A stretch of 64,000 nt of DNA from VXRJ01 sp964636705 (GCA_964636705.1 CAZWUJ010000022.1:1-64000); one strand, 5' to 3'; counted from the first letter of the stretch, positions 47,829 to 57,589 are shown. Notes: generated from the sequence alone by a model not told the origin. Numbers and translations: made by a program.

Positions 47829-49803
47829 GCGCGACCCACTGGCCGGGGACGTCCTGGCCGCCGATCGGCACGACGAGGTACTGCTTCCCTTCGTACAGAT
47901 AGGTCATCGGCACACCCGTCGTCCCCGCCTCCAGCTCCGTTTCCCAGACGACGTCCCCGGTCTGCTTGTCGTAGGCCCGGAACCACGGCTCGCCGTAGTT
48001 CGTGACGATCGAGTGCGGCATGCCCTCCGGGACGCGGCCGCCCGTCTGGATGCCGACGTTCGACCCCTCGCCGAGGAAGAGCAGCGTCTTCGTCAGCAAC
48101 GGCCCGGGACGGCCCGGACTGCCGAGGCGGCCGAGGTTGAGATGGCGGATTGCCGGGTGGTTGCGCGGCCCGTGGCCGTTCGGGACCTGCCAGACGATCT
48201 CCCCCCGGTTCATGTCGATCGCGGTGACCCGGCCGTAGGGCGGCTTGAACAGCGGCAGGCCGCGCGGGCCGCCGATCCACTCGCGCGTTCCCTTGACGAA
48301 TGCCAGGTTGGTCCGGTCCGGGTTTCCTTCCAGGATGTCCGCAACGAACGGCGACGTGATCGACGGGATGTAGAGGATGTTGGTCTCCGGATCGAACGAC
48401 GCGCCCTGAATGTCCGCTCCTCCCTGCGATCCGGGCAACTGAATCGTGCCCTGGTTGTCGTTCGGCCCGGATCCGCGCACCGTCGGCGGCGTGAACATCG
48501 GCCCGATGGTGTAGCGCTCGACGATCTCCAGCGCCTCTTCGCGCAGCTCCGGCGTGAAGTCGATCAGGTTCTCGACCGTGGCGCCCTGCCGGTCGAACGC
48601 CGGAGGTTTCGTGGGGAACGGCTGCGTCGGCGAGGTGACCTCGCCCGGCGTGGTCGACTGCGGCACGGGGCGTTCCTCGATCGGCCAGACCGGCTCGCCT
48701 GTCACGCGGTCGAAGACGAACGCGAACGCCTGCTTCGTGATCTGGATGACGGCCTTGATGTCGCGGCCGTCGACCGTGATGTCGGCCAGGATCGGCGCGG
48801 CCGGGATGTCGTAGTCCCACAGCCCGTGGTGGACGAGCTGGTAGTGCCAGACCCGCTCGCCGGTCTCTGCGTCGACGCAGACGATCGACTGCGTATAGAG
48901 GTTGTCGCCCGGCCGGTGCCCGCCGTACATGTCGTTCGTCGACGACGAGGTCGGCATGTAGACGTAGCCCAGCTCCTCGTCCGCCGCGAAGAGCGACCAG
49001 ACCGGCGCGTGGCCGGTGAACTCCCAGGCGCCGTCGGTCCAGCTCTCGGTCGCCGGGTCGCCGGCCTGCGGAATGGTGTGGAAGACCCAGCGCAACTCCC
49101 CGGTCCGGACATCGAACGCGCGGACATCTCCCCGGAGGTCTTCCTTCGTGACGAAGGTATCGCTCATCGACTGTCCCATCACGATGACGTCGCGCACGAC
49201 AGTCGGCGCGCTCCCCCAGCGGTAGCGCGCCCCCTCCTGCAGGCCGGTCGTGAGGTTGACCCGGCCGTTGTCGCCGAAGCTGGGAATCTTCTCGCCGGTC
49301 TCCGGGTCGAGCGCGTAGAGCCATTCGCCCCGGTGGGCGATCAGCCGCCGCTCGTCGCCGTCGGCCCAGTAGGCGATGCCGCGATGGCCCGCGCCCCGGT
49401 AGCCGGCCGGGGTCTCGTCGTCGGGACGCTGCACCCAGATCGTCTCACCGGTTCCGGGATTCCAGGCCTCGACCAGCCCGACCGCGTTCGGCGCGTACAA
49501 CACGCCGTCGATCATCAACGGCGTCGCCCGGTTCGCGTTGCTGTAACCGAGATCCGGGACCACGTCGAGGATCGACTGATCGACGGTCGGCCGCGACCAC
49601 GCGACGCGCAATTGATCGACGTTGTCGGCGTTGATCTGATCGAGCGGCGAGTACTTCGTTGCGCCGTTGTCGGCGCCGTGCGCATGCCATTCGCCGTCTA
49701 CCGCCCCCTGCTGGGCGGCAGCCGGCAGGGCGACCGCCAGCGCGGCGGCGACGCAGACCGCAAGCCCCGTAAGCCGAGCCGACAGATCTCGATGCAGCTT
49801 CAT
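47815..49803 (-). CDS. PQQ-dependent dehydrogenase (membrane/periplasmic quinoprotein)
   Basis: The 662-residue exported protein has a signal peptide (ALPAAAQQ) and an eight-bladed PQQ propeller: WHAHGADNGATKYSPLDQI, WAYGDERR-like early blade, VHHGLWDYDIPAAPIL (the HGLWDYD signature of PQQ glucose/alcohol dehydrogenases) and the C-terminal GVPMTYLYEGKQYLVV. No haem c domain is fused. It oxidises an alcohol or sugar in the periplasm; substrate unknown. ATG 49803 has GGAGG upstream. TATAAT at 49840-49845 is a likely promoter. Confidence 0.9.
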   Translation of the reverse strand: MKLHRDLSARLTGLAVCVAAALAVALPAAAQQGAVDGEWHAHGADNGATKYSPLDQINADNVDQLRVAWSRPTVDQSILDVVPDLGYSNANRATPLMIDGVLYAPNAVGLVEAWNPGTGETIWVQRPDDETPAGYRGAGHRGIAYWADGDERRLIAHRGEWLYALDPETGEKIPSFGDNGRVNLTTGLQEGARYRWGSAPTVVRDVIVMGQSMSDTFVTKEDLRGDVRAFDVRTGELRWVFHTIPQAGDPATESWTDGAWEFTGHAPVWSLFAADEELGYVYMPTSSSTNDMYGGHRPGDNLYTQSIVCVDAETGERVWHYQLVHHGLWDYDIPAAPILADITVDGRDIKAVIQITKQAFAFVFDRVTGEPVWPIEERPVPQSTTPGEVTSPTQPFPTKPPAFDRQGATVENLIDFTPELREEALEIVERYTIGPMFTPPTVRGSGPNDNQGTIQLPGSQGGADIQGASFDPETNILYIPSITSPFVADILEGNPDRTNLAFVKGTREWIGGPRGLPLFKPPYGRVTAIDMNRGEIVWQVPNGHGPRNHPAIRHLNLGRLGSPGRPGPLLTKTLLFLGEGSNVGIQTGGRVPEGMPHSIVTNYGEPWFRAYDKQTGDVVWETELEAGTTGVPMTYLYEGKQYLVVPIGGQDVPGQWVALSLP

Positions 49804-49839
49804 GTCGTTCCTCCGTATCGCCACGCGCGGCAAGGGGCG

Positions 49840-49845
49840 ATTATA
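49840..49845 (-). promoter_or_regulatory. -10 box of the PQQ dehydrogenase gene
   Basis: A consensus TATAAT on the minus strand overlapping the stop codon of the upstream thioesterase gene, 37 bases before the ATG. No good -35 found. Confidence 0.4.
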
Positions 49846-50296
49846 ACGACCCGGTCGTGGTCTCCGGTCGCGCGCCGGGCAGGCGCCGGACGATGGCGCT
49901 GTAGCTGAGCAGCACGCGATCGCCTTCCCACACCTCGCCGCGGACGAACACCAGGGTGCGGGTGCGGCGGATCACCTCGCCGGATGCCTCGATCACCGCG
50001 CCCGGCGTCCCCGGCGCCACGAAGTGGCAGTCGCACGACACCGTGACGCACTTCTCTCCGGGTTGATCCCAAACCGCGGCCAGACAGAGCGCGAAGTCGG
50101 CGAACGTCATCAGCATCCCGCCGTGAATGGTCCCCCCCGTGTTCGCGTGCCGGCCGTCGGACTGGAACGCGAAGCGGATGCCGTTGCCCTCCCGCCGGTA
50201 GCCGAACGGTCCGACATGGTCCTCGAAGGGATCGTCGTAAGGGAAGGGACGGAATCCGTCCGGCAAGCGCGGAGTACTCGCTGTGTCGACGGCCAT
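49841..50296 (-). CDS. PaaI-type hotdog thioesterase
   Basis: This 151-residue protein has GRHANTGGTIHGGMLMTFADFA, the HGG...D/E active-site helix of PaaI-like acyl-CoA thioesterases, and VTVSCDCHFVAPGTPGAVIE, the typical second strand-loop. The frame is open far upstream; the ATG at 50296 gives normal family length. It follows the patatin gene by 23 bp on the same strand, which suggests shared lipid metabolism. Confidence 0.87.
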   Translation of the reverse strand: MAVDTASTPRLPDGFRPFPYDDPFEDHVGPFGYRREGNGIRFAFQSDGRHANTGGTIHGGMLMTFADFALCLAAVWDQPGEKCVTVSCDCHFVAPGTPGAVIEASGEVIRRTRTLVFVRGEVWEGDRVLLSYSAIVRRLPGARPETTTGSL

Positions 50297-50319
50297 AGCG
50301 GCGGATCGTAGCAGGGCAG

Positions 50320-51525
50320 CTACGCCGTCGTCGCGCAGACGGCATCCGCCGGCGCGCGGGTCCCGACCCCGGCGCCGAGCAGGGCCTGCAATTCGCTGGC
50401 GTGCGCGGCGGCGTCCCGCTCTCCCAGCTCGAGGAGCTGCTCCAGGTATTCCGGGTGGAACGCCAGAAGGCTCAGCAGGTCGGGCGTGCGGACCTCGCGT
50501 GAGCCGAGCCCGCGCAGCAGGTACCGGAAGGCTGCGGGCAGGACGGGTTCGAACTCTGCCGACAGCCGGCTGAGGTTGACCGACGGGCGCACCACCAGCA
50601 GGTCGACCTCGCGCAGGCCGCGCCGCTTCTCGGGCGGCAGCTCGCCGAGCAGCCGGTTGACGCGCTGCAGCTCGCGCGCGTCGCGGTCGAGATCGTCCAG
50701 GAAGATCGCGTTCATGAGCTGGCCCCCGATCTGCAGCGGCGGCGGATAGGGGGAGCTCTCTGTCGCTTCCTCGGATCCATCGGAGGTCGTGAACCGGGTC
50801 GAGATGGCGAGAATTCGGTTCGCGCCGAAACGGAGCGCGGGCGAGAACGGATCCGTGAGGCGAATGCCGCCATCGCCATGCCAGCCGTCGTCGAGACGGA
50901 TGGCGGGGAAGAACATGGGCAGGGCGGAGGACGCCAGCACGTGCCTGACATTGAGGCGCGTGTTGCGGCTCCGCCGCTCCGGCCGGCGCCATTCTGGAAG
51001 GTCGCGTCCCTGGGTCCAGATGACCGACTGCCCGGTGCCGTAGTGGCTGGTGATCAGGGCGAGCGCCCACAGCTTCCCGCCGGCGATGTTCTCGCGAATG
51101 CCGCCGATGGTCCCGTCCGGCTCCAGATCGAGGAGGCCGCCGAGCGTGTCACGGAGCGGCGAGGCGTCGAGCAGGCCGTGGGCGGGCCGCAGGAGCCTGG
51201 AGCCACCACCGAGCAGGCGCCACGCCCACCGTGCGACGTGACCCGCGAGCGAGCCGCGGTCGGTCCGGAAGACCTCGTCGACGGTCAGGCAGCGCCAGCG
51301 GTCGTGGAGCCGGGCGATCGTCTCGGCGTGGGCGCCACGGCTGGCGCCAAGGCAGGCGGCGTTGATGGCCCCGGCCGAGACGCCGGTGACGATGGGGAAG
51401 TGGATCTCCGGGAAGGCCCGCGCGATCCAGCGGAGAAAGCCGACCTGGTAGGCGGCGCGAGCCCCGCCGCCGGTCAGTACGATTGCCAGGTCGTCGGGGC
51501 CCCGTTTCGGAACGGGACTGCTCAA
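50320..51525 (-). CDS. Patatin-like phospholipase
   Basis: The 401-residue protein has the oxyanion motif VLTGGGARAAYQVG (residues 16-29), nucleophile IVTGVSAGAINAACLG (Ser50 in GVSAG) and the catalytic aspartate in GWHGDGGIRLTD. No signal peptide, so cytoplasmic or membrane-associated. The TTG at 51525 is chosen: AAGGAGG precedes it, and the conserved domain begins 12 residues later; the frame upstream antisense to the Rsm22 gene is not credible. Divergent from the methyltransferase gene. Confidence 0.9.
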   Translation of the reverse strand: MSSPVPKRGPDDLAIVLTGGGARAAYQVGFLRWIARAFPEIHFPIVTGVSAGAINAACLGASRGAHAETIARLHDRWRCLTVDEVFRTDRGSLAGHVARWAWRLLGGGSRLLRPAHGLLDASPLRDTLGGLLDLEPDGTIGGIRENIAGGKLWALALITSHYGTGQSVIWTQGRDLPEWRRPERRSRNTRLNVRHVLASSALPMFFPAIRLDDGWHGDGGIRLTDPFSPALRFGANRILAISTRFTTSDGSEEATESSPYPPPLQIGGQLMNAIFLDDLDRDARELQRVNRLLGELPPEKRRGLREVDLLVVRPSVNLSRLSAEFEPVLPAAFRYLLRGLGSREVRTPDLLSLLAFHPEYLEQLLELGERDAAAHASELQALLGAGVGTRAPADAVCATTA

Positions 51526-51581
51526 GGTGCCTCCTTCCTCAGTATAGTCGTCGCGCCCCCTTTTCCACTGGCGGCCGGACC

Positions 51582-52583
51582 ATGACGGACCATTCCCGTG
51601 ACCTCGCGATGGCGCTGCGCGAGGCAATCGGCCGGCTGATCGACGGTGTGCCGCTGGCGGCGCTGCAGCGGGCGGCGGACCGCTTGACCGGCATGTACCG
51701 GGACGGCCGCGCCGGGTTCGCGATGACGGCCGAGATCGACCGGCTGGCCTATGCCGCGGTCCGCATGCCCGCCACGTTCGCGGCGATGCGCGCGGTCCTC
51801 GCGGAACTGCGCCGCGGTGCGCCCGACTTCGATCCGCGCAGCCTGCTGGATCTCGGGTCGGGGCCGGGGACGGCGCTCTGGCCGGCTTGGGAGGCGTGCG
51901 AGGGGCTGGAGTCCGCAACCCATGTTGATCGCGACGCGGCGATGGGGCAACTCGGCGAGCGTCTATTGCAGGACTCGGCGGTTGCGCGCCACGTCCAGTC
52001 CACGTGGCGGACGCTCGACCTCGCGGCGCGCGGCGCCGAGGCCCAGGTCCGTGCCTTGGGCGCCCACGATCTCGTCCTCTGCGGTTACCTCCTGGGCGAA
52101 CTGCCGGAAGCGCGGCGCGCGGCGGCGGTCGATGCCGCGTGGGACGTTACGGCGGGCACGCTGGTCATCGTCGAGCCGGGAACCCCGGCCGGGACGGCGC
52201 GCGTCCTCGCCGCGCGCGAGCAGCTCATCGCGCGTGGCGCGGTGGTCGCGGCGCCCTGTCCGCACGGCGCGGACTGTCCGTTGCCGGCGGGCGACTGGTG
52301 CCACTTCGGCGCGCGGCTGAACCGCTCGGCCGTGCAGCGGCGGTTGAAGGAGGCAACGCTCGGCTACGAGGACGAGAAGTACGCGTATGTCGCGTTCACG
52401 CGTGCCCCGGCGGACCGCTGCGCCGCGCGCGTGCTGCGCCGGCCGCGCATCGAGAAGGGACGCGTCACGCTGCACCTGTGCGAACGCGACGGAGTGCGGG
52501 CGAGCGTGGTCACGCGCCGCGACCGGGAAGGCTTCCGCGCCGCTCGCAAGGCGGCCTGGGGCGACGCGTGGAGCGCTACCTGA
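51582..52583 (+). CDS. Rsm22-like small-subunit rRNA methyltransferase family protein
   Basis: This 333-residue protein has a class I SAM-dependent fold: LLDLGSGPGTALWPAWEACE (motif I), HDLVLCGYLLGELPEARR (motif IV region). The cysteine cluster APCPHGADCPLPAGDWCHF is a hallmark of Rsm22 proteins, which carry a metal or Fe-S-binding segment. In mitochondria relatives affect the small ribosomal subunit; the bacterial role is little studied. The ATG at 51582 fits the domain start. Its 3' end overlaps the convergent NHL gene by 8 bp. Confidence 0.88.
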   Translation: MTDHSRDLAMALREAIGRLIDGVPLAALQRAADRLTGMYRDGRAGFAMTAEIDRLAYAAVRMPATFAAMRAVLAELRRGAPDFDPRSLLDLGSGPGTALWPAWEACEGLESATHVDRDAAMGQLGERLLQDSAVARHVQSTWRTLDLAARGAEAQVRALGAHDLVLCGYLLGELPEARRAAAVDAAWDVTAGTLVIVEPGTPAGTARVLAAREQLIARGAVVAAPCPHGADCPLPAGDWCHFGARLNRSAVQRRLKEATLGYEDEKYAYVAFTRAPADRCAARVLRRPRIEKGRVTLHLCERDGVRASVVTRRDREGFRAARKAAWGDAWSAT

Positions 52584-54129
52584 GGATCCGGATGCGGTGC
52601 GCTTCGCTGTCGCCGACGTAGAGGGCGCCCTCCTCGTCGGTCCAGATGCCGTGCGGGCGGTTCATCCGGCAGCGGCGCGGTTCCGGCTCCGGGCCGTCGC
52701 CGCGCTCCCCGGTGCCGAGGGCGGTCGAGATGACGCCCGTCACGGTGTTTATCCGGCGGATGACGTGGTTCTCGGTATCGGCGACGTAGAGCGTGCCTCC
52801 GGCCGCGTAGGCGAGACCCTTGGGTCCGGCCAGAGTCGCTTCGCGCGCCGGCCCGCCATCCCCGGCATAGCCCTGTTCGCCGGTGCCGGCGACATGGTGG
52901 ATGGTTTCCGCCGCCAGGTCGATCCGGTAGATGGCGTTGCCCTCGCGCAGCGCCAGGTAGAGGTTGCCGTCCGGATCCAGCGCCATCGCGCGCGGGCCGT
53001 TGAGCGGCGTGCCCGCGAGCGGGGCGCCGTCCGGCGTCGGCTCGCGCTCGCCGGTGCCGGCCCACGTCTCGATCAGGCCGGTGGCCGGATCGACCCGGCG
53101 GATCCGGTGGTTGCCGATGTCGCAGATCAGGAGCTTGCCGTCCGGCGTGAAGACGATGCTGTGCGGCGCGCGCAACTGGGCGGCATCCGCCGGACCGCCG
53201 TCACCCGAGAAGCCGGCCTCGCCGGTGCCCGCGACGGTGGTGATCACGCCGGTCCGCATGTCCACCTTTCGGACCGCATGGTTGTCGCGCTCGACGATGA
53301 AGAGGTCGCCCCGCGCGTCGAACTGAATCTCGTGCGGCATGTTCAGCATGGCGCTGGTGGCGGGACCGCCGTCGCCGCCGTAGCCGCGCTCCCCGTTCCC
53401 GGCGATCGTCTCCGTGGCGCCGGTTGCGAGGTTGAGCCGCCGGATCATCTGGTTGTCGAGGTCGCAGAAGTAGAGCTGGCCGTCCGGGCCGATGACGACG
53501 CCGTAGGGGTTGTTCACCTGCGTGTCGGAGAGTCCCGGCATCCCGTCACCGATGACGGTGGCGACGGTGCCGAAGAGTTCGAACTGCTGCTCGAGGTTGA
53601 GCGTGATCCCGGCCGCTTCGTCACGCACGACGGCCCGGGCGGTGTAGCGGCCGAGCGGATCGTCGTCGCCGACCGCGATCTCCGCGTAGCCCACCGACAA
53701 CCCGAGCGTTCCCGTGGCCGGCGCCGGCTTCCCTTCCCACAGTTCCAGGTCCGGGGCGCGGAAGAGCGTCGAGCCGTCCGGCTTGATCACTTCGAGATCG
53801 AAACGGGCCTGGCATGCGCCCGCGGCGTCTTGCGCACAGCCGACGAAGAGGATGAACGGCGCGAGCGGTTCGCCGCGGCGGGCGGACCGCGTGGTGCTGA
53901 TCCGGACACCCGGCGTCCGTTGCACCCAATTGTCGAGGAACTCGTCGGGCTCGTCGGACAGCAGCAGCATCGCCCCGAAATTGCCCTCGGACTTGCTCCA
54001 GGGTTGATCCGGCACGCGGGCGCCGTCCCGGAACCACTGCGCGTCCGCGCTCGGAGGCGCGGCAAGCGCGACAACCGCGCCGAGCGCCAGCAGCGTGACC
54101 TTGCGGGACGGCAGTCGACTGGAGCGCAC
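52576..54129 (-). CDS. Secreted NHL-repeat beta-propeller protein
   Basis: This 517-residue protein has a signal peptide (to about residue 30, PSADAQ), a beta-rich N-terminal domain (to about 195), then about six NHL repeats of the form NPYGVVIGPDGQLYFCDLDN and GxGExGYGGDGGPAxxAxLxxP. Likely a protein- or ligand-binding propeller rather than a defined enzyme. The start is a GTG at 54129 with GAGGAAG upstream. It lies 33 bp after the cyclase gene on the same strand. Confidence 0.85.
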   Translation of the reverse strand: MRSSRLPSRKVTLLALGAVVALAAPPSADAQWFRDGARVPDQPWSKSEGNFGAMLLLSDEPDEFLDNWVQRTPGVRISTTRSARRGEPLAPFILFVGCAQDAAGACQARFDLEVIKPDGSTLFRAPDLELWEGKPAPATGTLGLSVGYAEIAVGDDDPLGRYTARAVVRDEAAGITLNLEQQFELFGTVATVIGDGMPGLSDTQVNNPYGVVIGPDGQLYFCDLDNQMIRRLNLATGATETIAGNGERGYGGDGGPATSAMLNMPHEIQFDARGDLFIVERDNHAVRKVDMRTGVITTVAGTGEAGFSGDGGPADAAQLRAPHSIVFTPDGKLLICDIGNHRIRRVDPATGLIETWAGTGEREPTPDGAPLAGTPLNGPRAMALDPDGNLYLALREGNAIYRIDLAAETIHHVAGTGEQGYAGDGGPAREATLAGPKGLAYAAGGTLYVADTENHVIRRINTVTGVISTALGTGERGDGPEPEPRRCRMNRPHGIWTDEEGALYVGDSEAHRIRILR

Positions 54130-54162
54130 CGCTTCCTCGCCCTTCTCGCCGTTTCGCGGCCG

Positions 54163-55188
54163 CTAGAAGGTCGCGATCGGGTTGAGCGGCGAGCCCATCC
54201 CCATCTCGATCCGGAGTGGCGCCGCCGTGAACAGGAACTCGTATCGGCCCAGCTCGCGCGCGGTGGAAGCCACCGCGTCGAGGTCCAGGTTATCGAAGAT
54301 GCTGACCCCGAGGGACACCAGGGCCAGGCGGTGGATCGGCAGCCGGACCGCGTCCGAGAACTCGTGCGGGAAGGCGTCGTTCCACATGTCCGAGCCGATG
54401 AACGCCACGCCGCGATCCTTGAGGAAGTAGGCGACATCGGCGTGGTAGCCGGCGACTCCGTCCTCGTTCGGATTCCACGGCCCGAGGGCGGCGCGGCGCG
54501 CCCAGCGTCCGGTATGGAGGAGGATGACGTCGCCTTCCTCGACGGTGACGCCCTGAATCCGCTCCAGCTCTTCCAGGTCGGCGTAGCGGATCGCGGTGCC
54601 CGGCTCCACCCAGCCGTTGCCGTCTTCGTCGAGCCCCGGAAGCAGTGTCGCGTCGAACAGTACGCCGCGCGTGAAGATCCCGTCGCGCAGTTCGTGGATG
54701 CTCCCCTGGGGGCAGCCGTTCGCCGCCTCCACGTCCTCGGCGGTGATGCCGTTGTAGCCCACGCCTTCGAACATGACATGGCAGGCCACCGAATCGAGGT
54801 GGCTGTGGATGACGCCGTGGTAGGTGCCGGTGTACTGGAGGCGGTCCGACGCGCCGGTTTCGCTGACGTTCACGACCTGGCGGTCGAGGTACCACTGGCC
54901 TTCGAGGGCCGGCTCCTGAATGATGTCGTGCGCGAGGGAGACGCTGATTCCGTCGGTGACCAGCGCGGCCGCCGCCTTGCGCTTCTCGGGCGTGATGAAG
55001 TTGGCGGCGCCCAGGCCGTCGCCCTCACCCCAGCGTCCGTGGTTGGAGAGCTGCTCCATCGCGTACCGGAAGTCCTCCTCGGTCGTCATGGCGCGGCGCG
55101 TCTGACTGTCGACCGAGGTCATGCCGCACCCGCCCACAGCCATCAGCAGCGCGGCGCAGGCGGCGGCGACGGTGAGCGTGCGGGTCAT
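54163..55188 (-). CDS. Cyclase family (kynurenine formamidase-like) lipoprotein
   Basis: This 341-residue protein has a lipobox (MAVGGCGMTS, Cys about 21) and a metal-dependent cyclase domain: TYHGVIHSHLDSVACHVMFE, in which the H...HLD...H histidines match the Mn/Zn-binding signature HxGTHxDxPxH in altered form, and LLHTGRWARRAALGPWN plus SDMWNDAFP later. Members open or hydrolyse amides and lactones. ATG 55188 lies just before the stop of the dehydrogenase fusion gene's end (55190), so the two are tightly linked. Confidence 0.87.
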   Translation of the reverse strand: MTRTLTVAAACAALLMAVGGCGMTSVDSQTRRAMTTEEDFRYAMEQLSNHGRWGEGDGLGAANFITPEKRKAAAALVTDGISVSLAHDIIQEPALEGQWYLDRQVVNVSETGASDRLQYTGTYHGVIHSHLDSVACHVMFEGVGYNGITAEDVEAANGCPQGSIHELRDGIFTRGVLFDATLLPGLDEDGNGWVEPGTAIRYADLEELERIQGVTVEEGDVILLHTGRWARRAALGPWNPNEDGVAGYHADVAYFLKDRGVAFIGSDMWNDAFPHEFSDAVRLPIHRLALVSLGVSIFDNLDLDAVASTARELGRYEFLFTAAPLRIEMGMGSPLNPIATF

Positions 55189-55189
55189 G

Positions 55190-57589
55190 TCAGTAGCCCT
55201 CCAGGACCGGGAAGCGCTCGTCGTCGTCGAGCGGCTGGACGCCGAAGGCATTGAGCGCCAGCGAAACCATCCGGTAGCGCGCGCCGGACAGCGTGACGCT
55301 CATCATCTGGTGCGTGTCGTACTGCTGAGCGAGCGCGGCCCAGGTCTCGTCCGCGATCATCGAGTCGCGGAACATTTCGTTGGCGGCATCGATCAGGGCC
55401 AGCTCGTGCGCGTTCCAGCCGGTCTGATCGCGCCCCTGGGCGATCCAGACGGGTTCGAGGCCGTGGTCGCGCGCCCGGCCCACGCTGCCCACGTGCTTCG
55501 CCCACTCGTAGACCGCCCCCGAGTTCCAGCCCATGCGCAGGATCACGAGCTCGCGATCATGCGGATCGAGGCGCGACCGTTCCGGATTCAGCACGTAGCC
55601 GGGATACCGGCTGCGCGACTCGACCATGTCGGGGCTGTGGGCGAAAGTACGGGAGACGCGGAGTCCGTCGCCTTCGAGCGGCTCGATCCTCGGCGTCGTG
55701 AGCGGAGGCTCCGGATCGGGAGCGAAAACCCGGTAGCCGACGTCGTTGGTCGGCATCAGCGCGTCGGCGGGCGCGTCGGCGTCCGGCTGGATGCCGAGCG
55801 AATTATAGAGAATGGCGGACTGCACGGTATCGCCCACCGTGATGACGGCGTCGATCAACTGCGGAATGTCATAGCGGGCGGCGAGGGCGTTCCAGGTCTC
55901 GTCGGTGACGGACGCGTTGCGGAACAGTTGATCCGCCAGACCGAGCAGCACCGTTTCGAACTCGTTCCATTCGTCTCCCCGTCCCTCCGCGACGCGCCGC
56001 ACTTCCTCGGGACTCAGGCCGGCGTCCGCGGCCCGCCGCGCCACGTTGGCCCAGATGTTCCCGCTCTGCGTCAGCCAGGCAGTCCGGAGCAGGAGGATGG
56101 CGCGGTCCCGTGCCGGCACCGTCGACCGATTGGCGACGTAGTCACGCAGCGGAAAGATCCGGTCCGCCATCGCGGGGACGCGCGCGAGCGTACGGAGCGC
56201 ATTCTCCGAATGCCCTTGACCCGCATACCGGTCGAGGATGACCCGTTGCGCCTCGGTCAACTCGTCGTCAGTCAGTGGCGCGACGCGCGCGTCCGCCAGC
56301 CGGACGGCCGGGATGATCGTGCCGGGCGCTTCGGTAATGGCGTGGGCCGGCTCGATTCGGAGCAGGGCGCCGTTGTCCTCCTCGGTCAATACGTAGAGGT
56401 ACCCGTCCGGTCCCTGCTGCACCTCGCGCACTCGCTGCTTCAGTTCCATCAGGAGCCATTCGCGGCGGATCTCCTGGCCCTGGCGATTGAAGACGATGCG
56501 CTCCAGGTGGCCGGTGTTCTGCATCCGGCCCACCATCATCGAGCCGACGAAGAGGTTGCCGCGCCAGGCGGGGAAGTGCTCGCCGGTGTAGAAGGTGAGG
56601 CCCGACGGGGCGATGGACGGCCACCAGATGACGTGCGGGCCGGTGAAATCCGGGCTCCACGGCGTGTCGGTGATCGGCTGGCCCTGGTAGGTCCGGCTAT
56701 AGGAGGCCAGCGGCCAACCATAGTTGCCTCCGGGCTGAATAATGTTTGCCTCGTCGCCTCCCTGCGGCCCGTGCTCGGTCGCCCACAGTTCGCCGGTATC
56801 GGGATGGAAGGCGAGCCCGATCTGGTTGCGATGGCCCATCGACCAGATCTCGGGATGAAAGTCCGCCTGGCCCACGAACGGGTTGTCGTCCGGCGCGGTG
56901 CCGTCGTCGTTCAGCCGGAGCAGTTTCCCGAAGTGGGTCGTGCCGTCCTGTGCGTACTCGCCGGTTCCGGCGAACTGGAAGGCGCCGCCGACACTCATGA
57001 AGAGCTTGTTGTCGGGCGCCCAGTGGAGCCGCGACGCGGCGATCCCGCCGCCCCAACCGTCGGCCACGAAGATGTCGCGCACCTCGGTGAGCGCGCCGGC
57101 GCCCGCGTCGAGCCGGCCCCGGGCCAGCGCGACGGTCGCGCCGCGCCGGCCGTCCCGCTCCTCCGGCTTGGAGTAGGTGAGATAGACGAGCGTGTCGTCC
57201 TCCGGGTGCACGGCGACGTCCATCAGCCCCGAGAGCCGGACATCGTCGAACACTTCGGGCACGCCCGGTATATCGCGGTCGAGCAGTTGCCCGTCGCGGA
57301 TGACGCGGAGCGTGCCACGGTCGCGCTCGGTCACCAGGATGTCGCCGTTGCGCCGGAACGCCATCCCCCACGGGTGGTCGAGGCCGGTGACGATCGGCAC
57401 CACGCGGATGCGGGGCTGCTCGGCCGTGTAGAGGACCACCGGACCATCGGGCGGCGGCAGGGCCGGCACTCCGCGCAGCCCGGCGCCGGTCTGCGCCGAG
57501 ATTCCGGCATGCAGCCCGAACGCGGCGGCAACAGTGACGATGAGCAGGCTGACGCCCGCGGTACGGCTCAACGGGCTCTTCCAACCCAT
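55190..57589 (-). CDS. PQQ-dependent sugar dehydrogenase fused to two CMD/AhpD-like helical domains
   Basis: This 799-residue exported fusion has a signal peptide (to about residue 34, ISAQ). A six-bladed soluble glucose dehydrogenase/Hhip-like propeller spans about 55-420: GLDHPWGMAFRRNGDILVTE, WSMGHRNQIGLAFHPDTGEL, EHGPQGGDEANII and YGWPLASYS. It is followed by two repeats resembling carboxymuconolactone decarboxylase/AhpD (about 455-590 and 640-790): PARDRAILLLRTAWLTQSGN and DPHDRELVILRMGWNSGAVY, each ending in FxxxxxxDETWxALAxxYD. The CxxC of AhpD is missing in both; only a His near AKHV remains. AGGAGG precedes the ATG. It is followed by the cyclase gene. Confidence 0.88.
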   Translation of the reverse strand: MGWKSPLSRTAGVSLLIVTVAAAFGLHAGISAQTGAGLRGVPALPPPDGPVVLYTAEQPRIRVVPIVTGLDHPWGMAFRRNGDILVTERDRGTLRVIRDGQLLDRDIPGVPEVFDDVRLSGLMDVAVHPEDDTLVYLTYSKPEERDGRRGATVALARGRLDAGAGALTEVRDIFVADGWGGGIAASRLHWAPDNKLFMSVGGAFQFAGTGEYAQDGTTHFGKLLRLNDDGTAPDDNPFVGQADFHPEIWSMGHRNQIGLAFHPDTGELWATEHGPQGGDEANIIQPGGNYGWPLASYSRTYQGQPITDTPWSPDFTGPHVIWWPSIAPSGLTFYTGEHFPAWRGNLFVGSMMVGRMQNTGHLERIVFNRQGQEIRREWLLMELKQRVREVQQGPDGYLYVLTEEDNGALLRIEPAHAITEAPGTIIPAVRLADARVAPLTDDELTEAQRVILDRYAGQGHSENALRTLARVPAMADRIFPLRDYVANRSTVPARDRAILLLRTAWLTQSGNIWANVARRAADAGLSPEEVRRVAEGRGDEWNEFETVLLGLADQLFRNASVTDETWNALAARYDIPQLIDAVITVGDTVQSAILYNSLGIQPDADAPADALMPTNDVGYRVFAPDPEPPLTTPRIEPLEGDGLRVSRTFAHSPDMVESRSRYPGYVLNPERSRLDPHDRELVILRMGWNSGAVYEWAKHVGSVGRARDHGLEPVWIAQGRDQTGWNAHELALIDAANEMFRDSMIADETWAALAQQYDTHQMMSVTLSGARYRMVSLALNAFGVQPLDDDERFPVLEGY

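Noticed and set aside
48013..49908. 631-codon open frame antisense to the PQQ dehydrogenase
   Set aside because: Shadow of a conserved gene; no recognisable fold.
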